Of a stretch of 64,000 nucleotides of DNA, positions 25,841 through 34,956 are shown in pieces. The first letter of the stretch is position 1. Each line of letters opens with the position of its first letter. The notes under the pieces were generated by a model. That model made no database searches. It had not been told where the DNA came from and saw only the letters and a list, made by a program, of their open reading frames with translations. The position numbers were made by a program, and so were the translations under genes. The stretch comes from Burkholderia aenigmatica (GTDB lineage Bacteria > Pseudomonadota > Gammaproteobacteria > Burkholderiales > Burkholderiaceae): NCBI RefSeq assembly GCF_902499175.1, contig NZ_CABVQC010000043.1, positions 1-64,000 on the forward strand, read 5' to 3'.

Positions 25841-26071
25841 TGCGTGCGGCGCGGCCGGGCGAGCGGGGCGCCGATTCGACGGCGCATCGAATGCGACGCC
25901 ATTCCCGGCGGATTGGCGCGTCGCTAACGATTGGCGTTCGCGCGATGCGGTGTCATCGAATCGTCGGAATGTGAATGCGAATCGGCCAATGCTTGCGGCG
26001 CCACTGGCGCGGCATCGCGCAGCACCTATGCTTGAAGGGCCCAGGCCGGGCGGAGCCCAAGGAGGATGGTC

Positions 26072-26377
26072 ATGCGCATGCTTCTCAACATACGAATCCC
26101 TCACGAGCCGTTCAACACGCTGGTGCGCGACGGCAGCGTCGGCGACGTGATCGGGCGAATACTCGAAGCGGTCAAGCCGGAGGCCGTGTATTTCACCGAG
26201 CAGAGCGGCGGACGCGGGGCCGTCGTGATCGTCGACGTGAATGATCCGTCGCAAATCCCGGCGCTCGCGGAGCCGTGGTTCCTGATGTTGAATGCGGACT
26301 GCGAGTTTCGCGTGGTGATGTTGCCGGACGATCTCCGGAATGCCGGGCTCGCGCAACTCGGTGCGAAGTGGAAGTAG
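26072..26377 (+). CDS. conserved small cytoplasmic protein of unknown function
   Basis: A 101-residue protein of ferredoxin-like alpha/beta appearance (MLLNIRIPHEPFNTLVRDG, EAVYFTEQSGGRGAVVIVDV, FLMLNADCEFRVVMLPDDL). Homologues with this pattern are widespread in proteobacteria but I know no function. AAGGAGG ends seven bases before the ATG at 26072, which decides between several clustered ATGs. No signal peptide or metal motif is seen. It stands alone after the P450 gene, with 231 bases between them that show no further feature. Confidence 0.75.
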   Translation: MRMLLNIRIPHEPFNTLVRDGSVGDVIGRILEAVKPEAVYFTEQSGGRGAVVIVDVNDPSQIPALAEPWFLMLNADCEFRVVMLPDDLRNAGLAQLGAKWK

Positions 26378-26449
26378 CGGGAAGCTTCACATGCCCCTGC
26401 GCCTGCTCGAGAACCGGGCAGGCGGCATGGCGCGGCGCTCGCGCGCCGA

Positions 26450-26833
26450 CTAACGCGCAGGCTGCGGCGGTTCGACGTTCGCCGCTTGCCTGTCCTTCGG
26501 TCGCAATAGCAACAGCAGGCCGCTCAGTGCCGCCGCGGCGACGAACACGAAAAAGAACCGTTGGTTCCATTGATACTCGCTGGTGGACGCCGTGCCACCG
26601 TGATTCCCGGCCGTGGCGCCGATTTCCAGCAGGAACGTGAAGACGGCCGGCACCGGCGCGGAACCGAGGTAGGCCAGGAACGCGAACTGCAGCCGGCCAC
26701 GGGTCAGGATCGACCAGATGTTCTTCCCCATCAGCCAGGCAACCAGCACCACGGGCGGTACGAGCACGATCGATGCGGCACTGATCGCACACAGAAACAG
26801 CCAGCCAAGTCCCATGATCGGAATGAGCGACAT
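26450..26833 (-). CDS. small inner-membrane protein of unknown function
   Basis: A 127-residue protein with three or four hydrophobic segments (MGLGWLFLCAISAASIVLVPPVVLVAWLMG, FAFLAYLGSAPVPAVFTFLLEIG, FFFVFVAAAALSGLLLLL) and a short polar C-terminus. No conserved motif is recognised. The start at 26833 is preceded by AGGAA. The frame continues upstream, but that part is basic and not membrane-like. The gene lies 138 bases downstream of the LuxR-type regulator on the same strand. Confidence 0.65.
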   Translation of the reverse strand: MSLIPIMGLGWLFLCAISAASIVLVPPVVLVAWLMGKNIWSILTRGRLQFAFLAYLGSAPVPAVFTFLLEIGATAGNHGGTASTSEYQWNQRFFFVFVAAAALSGLLLLLRPKDRQAANVEPPQPAR

Positions 26834-26971
26834 GAATCGGGATTCCTGTTTTCGGGCAATCTTGTTGTCGACGGAGCGTCCGCATCGGTGTCGCGGGATG
26901 AACACGGCATGTGGCGCTTGACGGAGTGTGCCCGATTCCGCGCCGGTTGCCATCCATCAGCATCGACGCGG

Positions 26972-27772
26972 TCATCCGGCCGCGTCTTCCCCCAGCGCCT
27001 GGATGAACCGCGAAAACAGCTCGGGTTGCGACGAGATCCCGAGCTTTGCGTAAAGATGCCGCCGGTGCACCTTCACCGTTTCGGGTGATATCGCGAGCCG
27101 CTCGGCAATCGCCTTCGACGAATTGCCGCGCAGCACCATTCTCGCGATCGACATCTCGCGATCGGTCAGCACGCCCGCACCGAAGCGGGCGAGCGCCTGC
27201 TCGACCCGCGCGCCGAGATCGGCGTCGGGCGCCGCGCGTGCCGCGTCGCCCACCAGCCGCCAGTGCTGCCGGATCGCCGCGAGCACCCACGGCATCGCGG
27301 CCGTCAGCTTGCCGAGCGGCTCGACGTCGAACCGCGCGCCCGCCCCGAGCGACAGCGACAGCAGCATGTCGGCATTCGGCCGCACGAGGATCTGGATCTC
27401 GTCATCGCCGACCGCATCGCGGAAGTAGCTCAGGAAATATTCGCTCTGCCGGAACAGGTCGGGCGCGACTTCCTCGAGCCGGTAGCAGCCGTCGGCGAGC
27501 CCGTCGTGCGCGGCCTGCAGGAACGGATCGAGCAGATACACGCCGTTCAGGTAGAGCGGCACGGGCGACGCGGCATCGGTGCCGCCCGTGTCGTATTCGT
27601 CGAGCACGAGCGGTACGCCGTCGGGGCCGATCGCGGTCGCGAGCGCGTTGTCGAACGGCACCATTTCATTGAGCAGCAGCACCAGGAACCGCCAGAAACG
27701 CGGCTGGCCGAGATGATCGATTGCGCGGCCGAGCGCCTGGTGCATCGCGATTTCGGAAAAGAGACGATCCAT
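26972..27772 (-). CDS. LuxR-family transcriptional regulator
   Basis: A 266-residue protein. The C-terminal GerE helix-turn-helix (about 200-258) reads LTDREMSIARMVLRGNSSKAIAERLAISPETVKVHRRHLYAKLGI. The N-terminal 190 residues form a sensor region without the acyl-homoserine-lactone pocket consensus and without a receiver aspartate, so it is neither a typical quorum sensor nor a NarL response regulator. The start at 27772 is preceded by GGTGGTGG. It is divergent from an APC permease and a beta-aminopeptidase, with 141 bases between the starts. It is the candidate sensor of the peptide or amine those genes use. Confidence 0.86.
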   Translation of the reverse strand: MDRLFSEIAMHQALGRAIDHLGQPRFWRFLVLLLNEMVPFDNALATAIGPDGVPLVLDEYDTGGTDAASPVPLYLNGVYLLDPFLQAAHDGLADGCYRLEEVAPDLFRQSEYFLSYFRDAVGDDEIQILVRPNADMLLSLSLGAGARFDVEPLGKLTAAMPWVLAAIRQHWRLVGDAARAAPDADLGARVEQALARFGAGVLTDREMSIARMVLRGNSSKAIAERLAISPETVKVHRRHLYAKLGISSQPELFSRFIQALGEDAAG

Positions 27773-27913
27773 ACCACCACCGGAAGGGCGTAACACGAAG
27801 GGGGAATAGCGGTCCTGAAATTGGCTTCCTAGACTGCCACGCAATCAATCGGGCCCGAGTATGGGCGTTCAAAAAAAAGTGGCAAAGGATTGGCCCAAGC
27901 ACAGGAGAACGAA

Positions 27914-29320
27914 ATGGCGATGATGTCGGAATCGACGGGCACGCTGCAAGCGGCGCCTGCAACGGAAGACGCGCCGCGCGCGCTGTCGCAGACGCTCAGC
28001 GTGCGCGATGCGGTGATGATCACCGTCTCGGGCGTGACGCCCGCGAGCTCGATCTTCGTGATCGCGCCATTCGCGATCCAGCAGGCCGGCAGCGGCGCCG
28101 TGCTGTCGTTCCTGCTCGGCGGCGTGCTCGCGCTGGCGTTCGCGCTCTGCTATGCGGAACTCAGCGCCGCGCACCGCAGCGCGGGCGGCGAGTACGTGAT
28201 GGCCAAGCGCGTGTTCGGCACGCTGCCCGGCTACCTGACCTTCATCACGGTGCTGTCCGTCAGCGTGTTCATTCCGGCCGTGCTCGCGAGCGGCGCCGCG
28301 CCTTACCTGAACAACGCGCTCGGCACGCACTTCAGCAACCAGTCGGTCGCGCTGACGATCGTGCTGCTCAGCTACCTGCTCGGCATGCTGAACATCAAGA
28401 CGAACGCGTGGATCACGGGCGCGTTCCTGGTGGTGGAGATCGGCGTGCTGATGCTGATCGCGGGCCTCGGCTTCGGTTCGCCGCATCGCGGCGCCGACGT
28501 GCTGGTCGCACCGGTCGTCGCGAGCGGCAACGCGCTCGTGCCGGCGACGCTGGCTGCGATCGTCCCGGCGATCGGCACCGCGATCTTCTGCTACAACGGC
28601 TTCGGCTCGGCCGCCTATCTCGCGGAAGACCTGCGCGGCGGTAACCGCAATGTCGCGAAGGCGGTGATCTATTCGCTGCTCGTGATCCTCGTCGTCGAAC
28701 TGATTCCGCTCACCGCGATCGTGCTCGGCGCGCCGTCGCTGACGGAACTGACGAAGAGCGCCGACCCGATCGGCTATGTAGTGCGTTCGCTGAGCAATCC
28801 GGCCGTGTCGCGCGTGGTCAGCGGCGGGATTTTCCTGTCGGTATTCAACGCGATCATCGCGATCGTGATCACGATGGGCCGCCTGCTGTACAGCAGCGGC
28901 CGGCACGCGCTCTGGTCGCGCACCTGCAACCGCGCATTCTCGACGATCCACCCGCGCTTCGAATCGCCGTGGCTCGCCACCCTCGCGCTCGCGGTGCCGT
29001 CGGCCGGGCTCGTGTTCGTGTCGAGCCTCGACGAGCTGACCGCGTTCACGGTCGACCTGCTGCTGCTGATCTATCTGGTCGTCGGCCTGGCCGCGCTCGC
29101 GAGCCGGTTCGTACGCCGTGACGTCGAACACCATTACAGGATGCCGTTGTGGCCCGTGACGCCGCTCGTCGCGGTAGCCGGCGCCGCGTATACGCTCTAC
29201 ACGACGCTCGCAACGGCGACGAAACCGACCGACCTGATCATCATCGCGGGGTTGCTGATCGCCGCGCTCGTGATGTATGCAGTCTGGGCGCGCCACAGCG
29301 AAGCCTTCCGTACGCTCTGA
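27914..29320 (+). CDS. APC-superfamily amino acid/amine permease
   Basis: A 468-residue transporter with about 12 membrane segments. APC landmarks are VMITVSGVTPASSIFVIAPFA in the first segment, the conserved YAELSAAHRSAGGEYVMAKRVFG, and FCYNGFGSAAYLAEDLRGG in the middle. This subgroup imports amino acids or biogenic amines. The start at 27914 is set by AGGAGAACGAA. An upstream frame start at 27890 would include that site. The DmpA-type aminopeptidase follows after 72 bases, so transporter and peptidase probably form an operon. Confidence 0.9.
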   Translation: MAMMSESTGTLQAAPATEDAPRALSQTLSVRDAVMITVSGVTPASSIFVIAPFAIQQAGSGAVLSFLLGGVLALAFALCYAELSAAHRSAGGEYVMAKRVFGTLPGYLTFITVLSVSVFIPAVLASGAAPYLNNALGTHFSNQSVALTIVLLSYLLGMLNIKTNAWITGAFLVVEIGVLMLIAGLGFGSPHRGADVLVAPVVASGNALVPATLAAIVPAIGTAIFCYNGFGSAAYLAEDLRGGNRNVAKAVIYSLLVILVVELIPLTAIVLGAPSLTELTKSADPIGYVVRSLSNPAVSRVVSGGIFLSVFNAIIAIVITMGRLLYSSGRHALWSRTCNRAFSTIHPRFESPWLATLALAVPSAGLVFVSSLDELTAFTVDLLLLIYLVVGLAALASRFVRRDVEHHYRMPLWPVTPLVAVAGAAYTLYTTLATATKPTDLIIIAGLLIAALVMYAVWARHSEAFRTL

Positions 29321-29392
29321 GCGCCGGATCGAAAGCTTGCCGCACCGAAACACTGAAACACCGAACCATTGAAAGACTGGAGGAATTGCATC

Positions 29393-30502
29393 ATGCGCAC
29401 GAGGGATCTCGGCATCCGCATCGGACTGGGCACACCGGGCCGCTTCAACGCGATCACGGACGTTCCGGGCGTGCGGGTCGGACATTGCACGCTGAACGTC
29501 GAGAACGGCGACGCGTCGATCCGCACCGGCGTCACCGTCATCGAACCGCGCGCGGGCGCCGCGCACGATTCGCCGTGTTTCGCGGGCGTGCACGTGCTGA
29601 ACGGCAATGGCGACGCGACGGGGCTCGAATGGATCCGCGAGGCCGGCTTGCTGACCACGCCGATCGCCTATACGAATACGCACAGCGTCGGTGCGGTGCG
29701 CGATGCGCTCGTCGCGAACGAGCGCGAAGCGGCGGCCGGCCGCGTGTACTGGTGCATGCCGGTCGTGATGGAAACCTACGACGGGCTGCTGAACGACATC
29801 TGGGGGCAGCACGTGAGCGCCGCGCACGTGCTGCGTGCGCTGGCCGCCGCACAGTCGGGGCCGGTTGCCGAAGGCGGCGTGGGCGGCGGCACGGGGATGA
29901 TCTGCCACGAGTTCAAGGGGGGCATCGGCACCGCGTCGCGTGTGCTTTCGGCCGAGGCGGGCGGCTGGACCGTCGGCGCGCTCGTGCAGGCGAACTACGG
30001 CGTGCGCGAGATGCTGCGCGTGGCCGGCTACCCGGTCGGCGAAGTGCTGCGGCACGTGCCTTCGCCGTTCCGTGCGCCGGACGCGCAAGGCGAGGCCGGG
30101 ATGGGCTCGATCGTCGTGACGATCGCGACCGACGCGCCGCTGCTGCCGCACCAGTGCACGCGCCTTGCGCAGCGTGCGAGCGTCGGGCTGGCGCGCGTCG
30201 GCGGCGGCACCGAGGATTCGAGCGGCGACATCTTCCTGGCGTTCGCAACGGGCAACGATGGCCTGCCGGCGGCGAACTACGGCAGCAAAGGGGCACCGAC
30301 GACCGGCGTGAAGATGGTCAACAACGACCATATTTCCGCGCTGTTCGTCGCGGCGGCGGAGGCGGTGGAGGAGGCGATCGTGAATGCGCTCGTGGCGGGC
30401 GGCGACGTCGAGTCGCGCGGTGCGCGGGTCGAGGGGCTGGGGCAGGCGCGCTTGCTGGATGCGTTGCGCGAGGTGGGTTGGCGGCCGGGGCGCGGCGCCT
30501 GA
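29393..30502 (+). CDS. P1/S58-family aminopeptidase (DmpA/BapA-like)
   Basis: A 369-residue N-terminal nucleophile hydrolase precursor. The self-cleavage site is Gly238-Ser239 in GEAGMGSIVVTIATDAP, giving an alpha chain of about 238 residues and a beta chain with Ser239 as nucleophile. VPGVRVGHCTL at the N-terminus, GVGGGTGMICHEFKGGIGTASR and NYGVREML are family signatures. DmpA and BapA release N-terminal D- or L-amino acids or beta-amino acids from amides and short peptides. No export signal is present. The start at 29393 (MRTRDLGI) has GGAGG upstream. With the preceding permease it would import and hydrolyse an unusual peptide or amide, sensed by the divergent LuxR regulator. Confidence 0.9.
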   Translation: MRTRDLGIRIGLGTPGRFNAITDVPGVRVGHCTLNVENGDASIRTGVTVIEPRAGAAHDSPCFAGVHVLNGNGDATGLEWIREAGLLTTPIAYTNTHSVGAVRDALVANEREAAAGRVYWCMPVVMETYDGLLNDIWGQHVSAAHVLRALAAAQSGPVAEGGVGGGTGMICHEFKGGIGTASRVLSAEAGGWTVGALVQANYGVREMLRVAGYPVGEVLRHVPSPFRAPDAQGEAGMGSIVVTIATDAPLLPHQCTRLAQRASVGLARVGGGTEDSSGDIFLAFATGNDGLPAANYGSKGAPTTGVKMVNNDHISALFVAAAEAVEEAIVNALVAGGDVESRGARVEGLGQARLLDALREVGWRPGRGA

Positions 30503-30631
30503 AACGGCATGCGCCGCTTCAATCGAAGCGGCGTGGGGGCGAGCGGCGATGCGGCGATCGGCCGGGCCGCCGCTCGCCCGCGCAAGCAGTGCGGGCGGTG
30601 CAGGCCTGGCCGTGACGACGCGGCGTCATGC

Positions 30632-30844
30632 TCAGCTGCCGAAGTAGACGTTGCAGAAGCTGACGGGGCCGACACAGGCGTTCGGGTCTTCCTGCTTCGA
30701 TTGCGCACGATCGACGCGGCCGGCGGTTGCGACGGCTTCAGCGCGGTTCGCCTGTTGCTGTGCGACGTCTGCCGGTGCCGGCTGTGCGTGAGCAACAGCA
30801 GCGGTGAGCGACAGGGCAACGAGGGCGAGGTGCAGCGGCTTCAT
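30632..30844 (-). CDS. small exported protein of unknown function
   Basis: A 70-residue protein with a clear signal peptide (about 1-20, ending VAHAQ). The mature part of about 50 residues ends NACVGPVSFCNVYFGS. The cysteine pair C-x6-C could form a disulphide in the periplasm. AGGAGAAACC precedes the ATG. A probable promoter with -10 TATAGT lies about 45 bases upstream, and a GCCAG/CTGGC hairpin in the leader follows it (plus-strand 30866-30880). I recognise no family. Confidence 0.7.
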   Translation of the reverse strand: MKPLHLALVALSLTAAVAHAQPAPADVAQQQANRAEAVATAGRVDRAQSKQEDPNACVGPVSFCNVYFGS

Positions 30845-30981
30845 TTTGGTTTCTCCTGGGTGAGTGCCAGTCTCGCTGGCAGTGAGGAAACTATAGGCTC
30901 GTACTGCTTAAAGATTAATCACCGCGGCTGTAGAGCTTATTTCCATCCGGAACAAGGATCACGTTGCGCACGCACCGATCG

Positions 30982-33165
30982 TCAATGGCGATGCCGGTTG
31001 AACGGCGCGTCCTTGTCCAGCAGTGCGCTGCGCATGAAGTGCAGGCAGCCGACGATTCGCTGCATGCGGTGCCGCTCGTCGGGCACCGAATACCACGCCT
31101 GCAGCGTGTGCTGCGCCGCGCGGATCGCGAGATTCACCGATTTCAGCGTGCGCGCATGATGGCCGGGCGTCGGATCGTCGAAGAAGCGCGGCAGCTCGTG
31201 CAGCACAGCTTCGACGGAACCGGTCCAGCGCAGTGTCTGCGGCGGTTTCGATGCGGAGAACGCATTCAGTTCGTCGCGCAGGTCGATCACCGCGTGGCCG
31301 ACCTCGAGCGTCGACAGCATCCAGCGCATCGCGTCGCGATGCTGTCGCGTGCGTCGCACGAGCAGCGTGCGCAGTTGCGCCATCAGGTCGTGCGTGCTCG
31401 ACTGGAAGCGCTGCGCGAGGCCGTCCGTTGCCCCTTCGCATGCCAGCGTGACCTGGCGGCGCAGGTCGTGCGCGATGCGGCCGGTGAGCCACGGCATGTG
31501 GGTCGGGAACACGACAGCGAACACGAGCGAGCACGCGAGCATTGCGATGACGATCGCCAGGCCGTTGTTGATCAGCACCTCGGGCGTGTATGCAGTCACG
31601 TTGTCGGGCCCCGCGAGCAAGCAGAAAAACACCGCGAAGCCGATCCCGTAGCCGGACAGTCCCGGTCGCATCGCGAGAAACGCGCCGAGGCCGAGCACCG
31701 GCGCGAGCGCGGCGCACAGCAGCGGGAAGCCGTCGATGTTCGGATACACGTAGCACAGGAACACGTAGCCGACGGCGGTCGCGAATGCCGCGCCGACGCT
31801 CATCTGCGCGACGAACTTCGGTGCACGCGGTGACGTCGAGCTGAGTGCGCACGCGATCGCGGTGGCGATCACCGCGAGCGGGCCGCTCGGCCATTCGGAC
31901 GCGAGCCAGAACGCGCTCATCGCGCCGACGGCGACGATCGTGCGCAGGAACGCGAACCCGACGAAGAACGAGTTGGTTTTCACCGCGTAATGCGTGACCG
32001 AGCGCTCGAACGCGTGATCGTCCTGGTCGAGCGACGCATAGGTGTCGGCGTAACCGAGATATTCGCCGATGAAGCGGTACAGCAGCTCGATCGCCGTATC
32101 GAAGTCGAGCAGGCCGCCGGCCGCATGCGCCTCGATGTCTCGGCGCGACGCGCGCGCAGCTTTCGGCAACGCGCTGTGGAAGCGGCGCAGCTCGAGCAGT
32201 GCGCCGGTGGCCGGCGCGATGCCGCGCTGCCGCTCGTCACGCAGCGCGGCGAAGCGCTGCGCGAGCGCATCGACGTGCGGCGCCAGCGCATCGAGCACCG
32301 CGTCCGAGCCATTGGCGCGCAACCGCTTGACGAGTTGGTGCAGCGCATGCAGCCGCGTGCACGCGTTCATGAACTCGCTGTTCAACCGCGCGAGGCGGCG
32401 GCTGCGCGCGCGAATGTGCGGATCCTCGAACGACGCGAACGCGCGGTTGGCCTCGAAGCCGACGATATCGTCGACGAAATCGGCGAAACGTCGCTCGAAA
32501 TCGCCGCGTGCAACGTCGCCTGCGAGCGCGCCGGCCGTGAACGCCGCGAACGTCGCATGGCGGGTGCCCAGCGAGCGCATCAGCGCCTTCGCGGAGCTGA
32601 GCGGCAGGATCAGCGCGCTGACCGCGCCCGAGCACGCGATGCCGAGCGCGACTTCCGCGGCACGGGTGAGCGCGGACTGGAACAGCGTCTGCGGGGTCAT
32701 CACGGACGGCAGGCCGATCAGCGCGGCCGTATAGCCAGCGAGCACGAAGCCGTACCAGCGGAAGTGGCGGTTGCGCACCGCGAGCGCGATGCAGGTGCCG
32801 ATCCACAGCGTGATGCCGGCCATGTACAGCTCGGGCTGCTGCGCGAACAGCCCGCCGAGCGCCAGCGCGGCGACGAGGCCGGCCGCCGTGCCGAGCACGC
32901 GGTAGAAACTCTTGGCGAACACCATTCCCGACAGCGGCTGCATCAGCACGAACACGGTCGTCATCGCGGTGCGCGGCTGCGACATTTCCAGGCGCATCGC
33001 GATGCCCATCGCGAGGAGCGCCGCGAGTACGGTTTTCGCGAGGTGCAGCCAGATCAGCCCGTCGCTCGCGGCCCAGTCGCGCGCCGCGTCGCCGAGTGGA
33101 TCGAGCCAGGTCCTCCATCGTGCCGGTTCGATGGAAGGTCGCTCGATCGCAGGTGATGGCTTCAT
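30982..33165 (-). CDS. FUSC-family membrane exporter (AaeB-like)
   Basis: A 727-residue protein with two sets of membrane segments. The first set (about 40-195) begins LAKTVLAALLAMGIAMRLEM. A long cytoplasmic helical region (about 200-385) follows. The second set (about 395-530) begins SFFVGFAFLRTIVAVGAMSAFW, and a second cytoplasmic domain completes the chain. This duplicated layout is that of AaeB, the p-hydroxybenzoate/aromatic-acid exporter. The usual membrane-fusion partner AaeA and small AaeX are not encoded nearby. The gene is divergent from a LysR regulator, as aaeB is from aaeR. The role as aromatic acid exporter is inferred. Confidence 0.86.
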   Translation of the reverse strand: MKPSPAIERPSIEPARWRTWLDPLGDAARDWAASDGLIWLHLAKTVLAALLAMGIAMRLEMSQPRTAMTTVFVLMQPLSGMVFAKSFYRVLGTAAGLVAALALGGLFAQQPELYMAGITLWIGTCIALAVRNRHFRWYGFVLAGYTAALIGLPSVMTPQTLFQSALTRAAEVALGIACSGAVSALILPLSSAKALMRSLGTRHATFAAFTAGALAGDVARGDFERRFADFVDDIVGFEANRAFASFEDPHIRARSRRLARLNSEFMNACTRLHALHQLVKRLRANGSDAVLDALAPHVDALAQRFAALRDERQRGIAPATGALLELRRFHSALPKAARASRRDIEAHAAGGLLDFDTAIELLYRFIGEYLGYADTYASLDQDDHAFERSVTHYAVKTNSFFVGFAFLRTIVAVGAMSAFWLASEWPSGPLAVIATAIACALSSTSPRAPKFVAQMSVGAAFATAVGYVFLCYVYPNIDGFPLLCAALAPVLGLGAFLAMRPGLSGYGIGFAVFFCLLAGPDNVTAYTPEVLINNGLAIVIAMLACSLVFAVVFPTHMPWLTGRIAHDLRRQVTLACEGATDGLAQRFQSSTHDLMAQLRTLLVRRTRQHRDAMRWMLSTLEVGHAVIDLRDELNAFSASKPPQTLRWTGSVEAVLHELPRFFDDPTPGHHARTLKSVNLAIRAAQHTLQAWYSVPDERHRMQRIVGCLHFMRSALLDKDAPFNRHRH

Positions 33166-33366
33166 GACTGGGGTGGGGCTCGTACGGCGCCGGGCGGGGT
33201 GCCGCGGCTTGTCCGAACGGTCCGTTCGACTGGTGAGGCGCCGATTGTAGGAGTGCGGCGCCTGCGCATTAACGCAGCTGCGGGGAAACGATAGTTGCAG
33301 CCGGAGTAACAATCTGTCGCATCCAGTGGAGGAAAATAGCGGCTCCGCTACAGGTTGCTCACAGGA

Positions 33367-34314
33367 ATGGATACCCTACAAAACATGCGGGTGTTTTCGC
33401 GCGTCGTCGAAACGGGCAGTTTCACCGCCGCCGCGCAATCGCTGAATTCGACGACCGGCGCGATGTCGCGCGCGGTGTCGGAACTCGAAGCGCGCCTGCG
33501 CACCCGTCTGATGAATCGTTCGACGCGCCGTCTCGCACTCACGTCGGCCGGCGAAAGCTATCTGCGGCGCTGCCGCCAGATCCTCGCCGACGTCGACCGC
33601 GCGGAAGAAGAGGCGAGCTGCGCGCACGAACGGCCGGCCGGCGTGCTGCGCATGCACAGCTTCGCGAGCGTTGGCCATCACTATGTGTTGCCCACGCTGA
33701 CGCGCTATCACGCGCAGTTTCCGGACGTGTCGATCGAGCTGTCGCTGTCGCAGCGCATGCCCGACCTGTTCGACGGTACGAGCGACATGGCCGTCGTGAC
33801 CGCGTCGTCGCTGCCCGATTCCGAACTCGTGTCGCACCTGCTCGGCTCGACCTTCAGCATCCTGTGTGCGTCGCCCGACTATGTGAAACGCCACGGCGCG
33901 CCGGTTCGTCCGCAGGATCTCGCCGCGCACGCGTGCCTGACGCTGTGCACGCCGGCGTTCCCGACGCACGAATGGGTGCTCGAAGGGCCCGAAGGCGTCG
34001 AGCAGATCCACGTCGCGGGGCCGGTGCAGACCAATACGGCCGAATCGCTCGCCCTCGCGATCCGCGACGGCATCGGGATCGGCATGCTGCCGCTGTACTC
34101 GGCGATCGATGCGCTGCGCGACGGCACGCTCGTCCGCGTGCTGCCCGCGCATATCCTGCAGAAGATGAACGTCTACGCGCTGTATCCGTCGCGTCGCTTC
34201 GTCGATGCGAAGGTGCGGACCTGGGTCGAGATGCTGCGTGCACAGGTGCCGGGAATGATTGCGCGCGACGTCGAGATGCTCAACGCGATCGATCGCGAAC
34301 CGCAGGCCGCCTGA
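33367..34314 (+). CDS. LysR-family regulator divergent from FUSC exporter
   Basis: A 315-residue LysR protein of the CrgA/AaeR-like class. The helix-turn-helix is MRVFSRVVETGSFTAAAQSL, TTGAMSRAVSELEARLRTRLMNRSTRRL. The effector domain starts near residue 90 (RPAGVLRMHSFASVGHHYVLP), with SLALAIRDGIGIGMLPLYSAIDAL towards the end. The ATG at 33367 is preferred to a TTG twelve bases upstream. The 201-base gap to the exporter contains both promoters. Regulation of that exporter by an aromatic acid is the simplest reading. Confidence 0.87.
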   Translation: MDTLQNMRVFSRVVETGSFTAAAQSLNSTTGAMSRAVSELEARLRTRLMNRSTRRLALTSAGESYLRRCRQILADVDRAEEEASCAHERPAGVLRMHSFASVGHHYVLPTLTRYHAQFPDVSIELSLSQRMPDLFDGTSDMAVVTASSLPDSELVSHLLGSTFSILCASPDYVKRHGAPVRPQDLAAHACLTLCTPAFPTHEWVLEGPEGVEQIHVAGPVQTNTAESLALAIRDGIGIGMLPLYSAIDALRDGTLVRVLPAHILQKMNVYALYPSRRFVDAKVRTWVEMLRAQVPGMIARDVEMLNAIDREPQAA

Positions 34315-34437
34315 GCGGCGGACGCGCGCCGGCGTCCTGCCGGCTTTTTCTCTTCAAGCAAACCACACGAACGCGAATGCAACCTGCGCCGCGCCCGCGG
34401 CACATCGTTCACGCGGGCGCGGCGCATCGTCGTGCCG

Positions 34438-34740
34438 TTACAGCGCGGGCTTTGCCGCCGCGCCCGATTCCGTTGCCGGTTCGCCGGCCGGGCCGTACGC
34501 GGCATGCGCGGCCTTCTGTTCCGCAAGACGCTTTTCGTGGAGTCGTTCCTGCGCCGCCATGATGTCATCCGGATAGTTGTTGGATTCGCCGCGCGCAGGG
34601 TTGTAGCCGACCGACTCGAGATCGGTCAGCTCCTGCAGCACTTGCGCACGCGTGACGGGCGACTTGGCCGACTGGGCGAACGACAGGGCCGGTGCAGCGA
34701 GCAGGACGGCAGCGGCGGCGGTAACGACGAGCGATTTCAC
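34438..34740 (-). CDS. DUF4148 exported protein
   Basis: A 100-residue protein with a signal peptide (1-22, LLAAPALSFAQ) and the DUF4148 signature VTRAQVLQELTDLESVGYNPARGESNNYPDDIMAAQERL. It has an Ala-rich low-complexity tail. DUF4148 is found chiefly in Burkholderiaceae, in many copies per genome, and has no assigned function. It is predicted periplasmic. The start is GTG at 34740, with GGAGAACCTC directly upstream. Confidence 0.85.
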   Translation of the reverse strand: MKSLVVTAAAAVLLAAPALSFAQSAKSPVTRAQVLQELTDLESVGYNPARGESNNYPDDIMAAQERLHEKRLAEQKAAHAAYGPAGEPATESGAAAKPAL

Positions 34741-34956
34741 GAGGTTCTCCTGGGGACGGGGTGGGCGGCCGGTTCGACGCGCGATGCGTGACCCCGACCT
34801 TTGCTGGCAGTCTACGCAGCACCCGCGCGCGTAAAAACCCCGATTCCAGGCAGGCAGCCTTCCAGATGAAACAACATTGGCGCAAGCCGCCCGCGGCGAA
34901 CGCGCCCGCGTGAGAACGCGGGTGCGTGGCCAACGGGCGACGTTGCCGCGCGCCGG

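Noticed and set aside
27869-30331. An 820-codon minus-strand frame opposite the permease and aminopeptidase
   Set aside because: Low-complexity Arg/His/Asp-rich translation, entirely antisense to well-supported genes.
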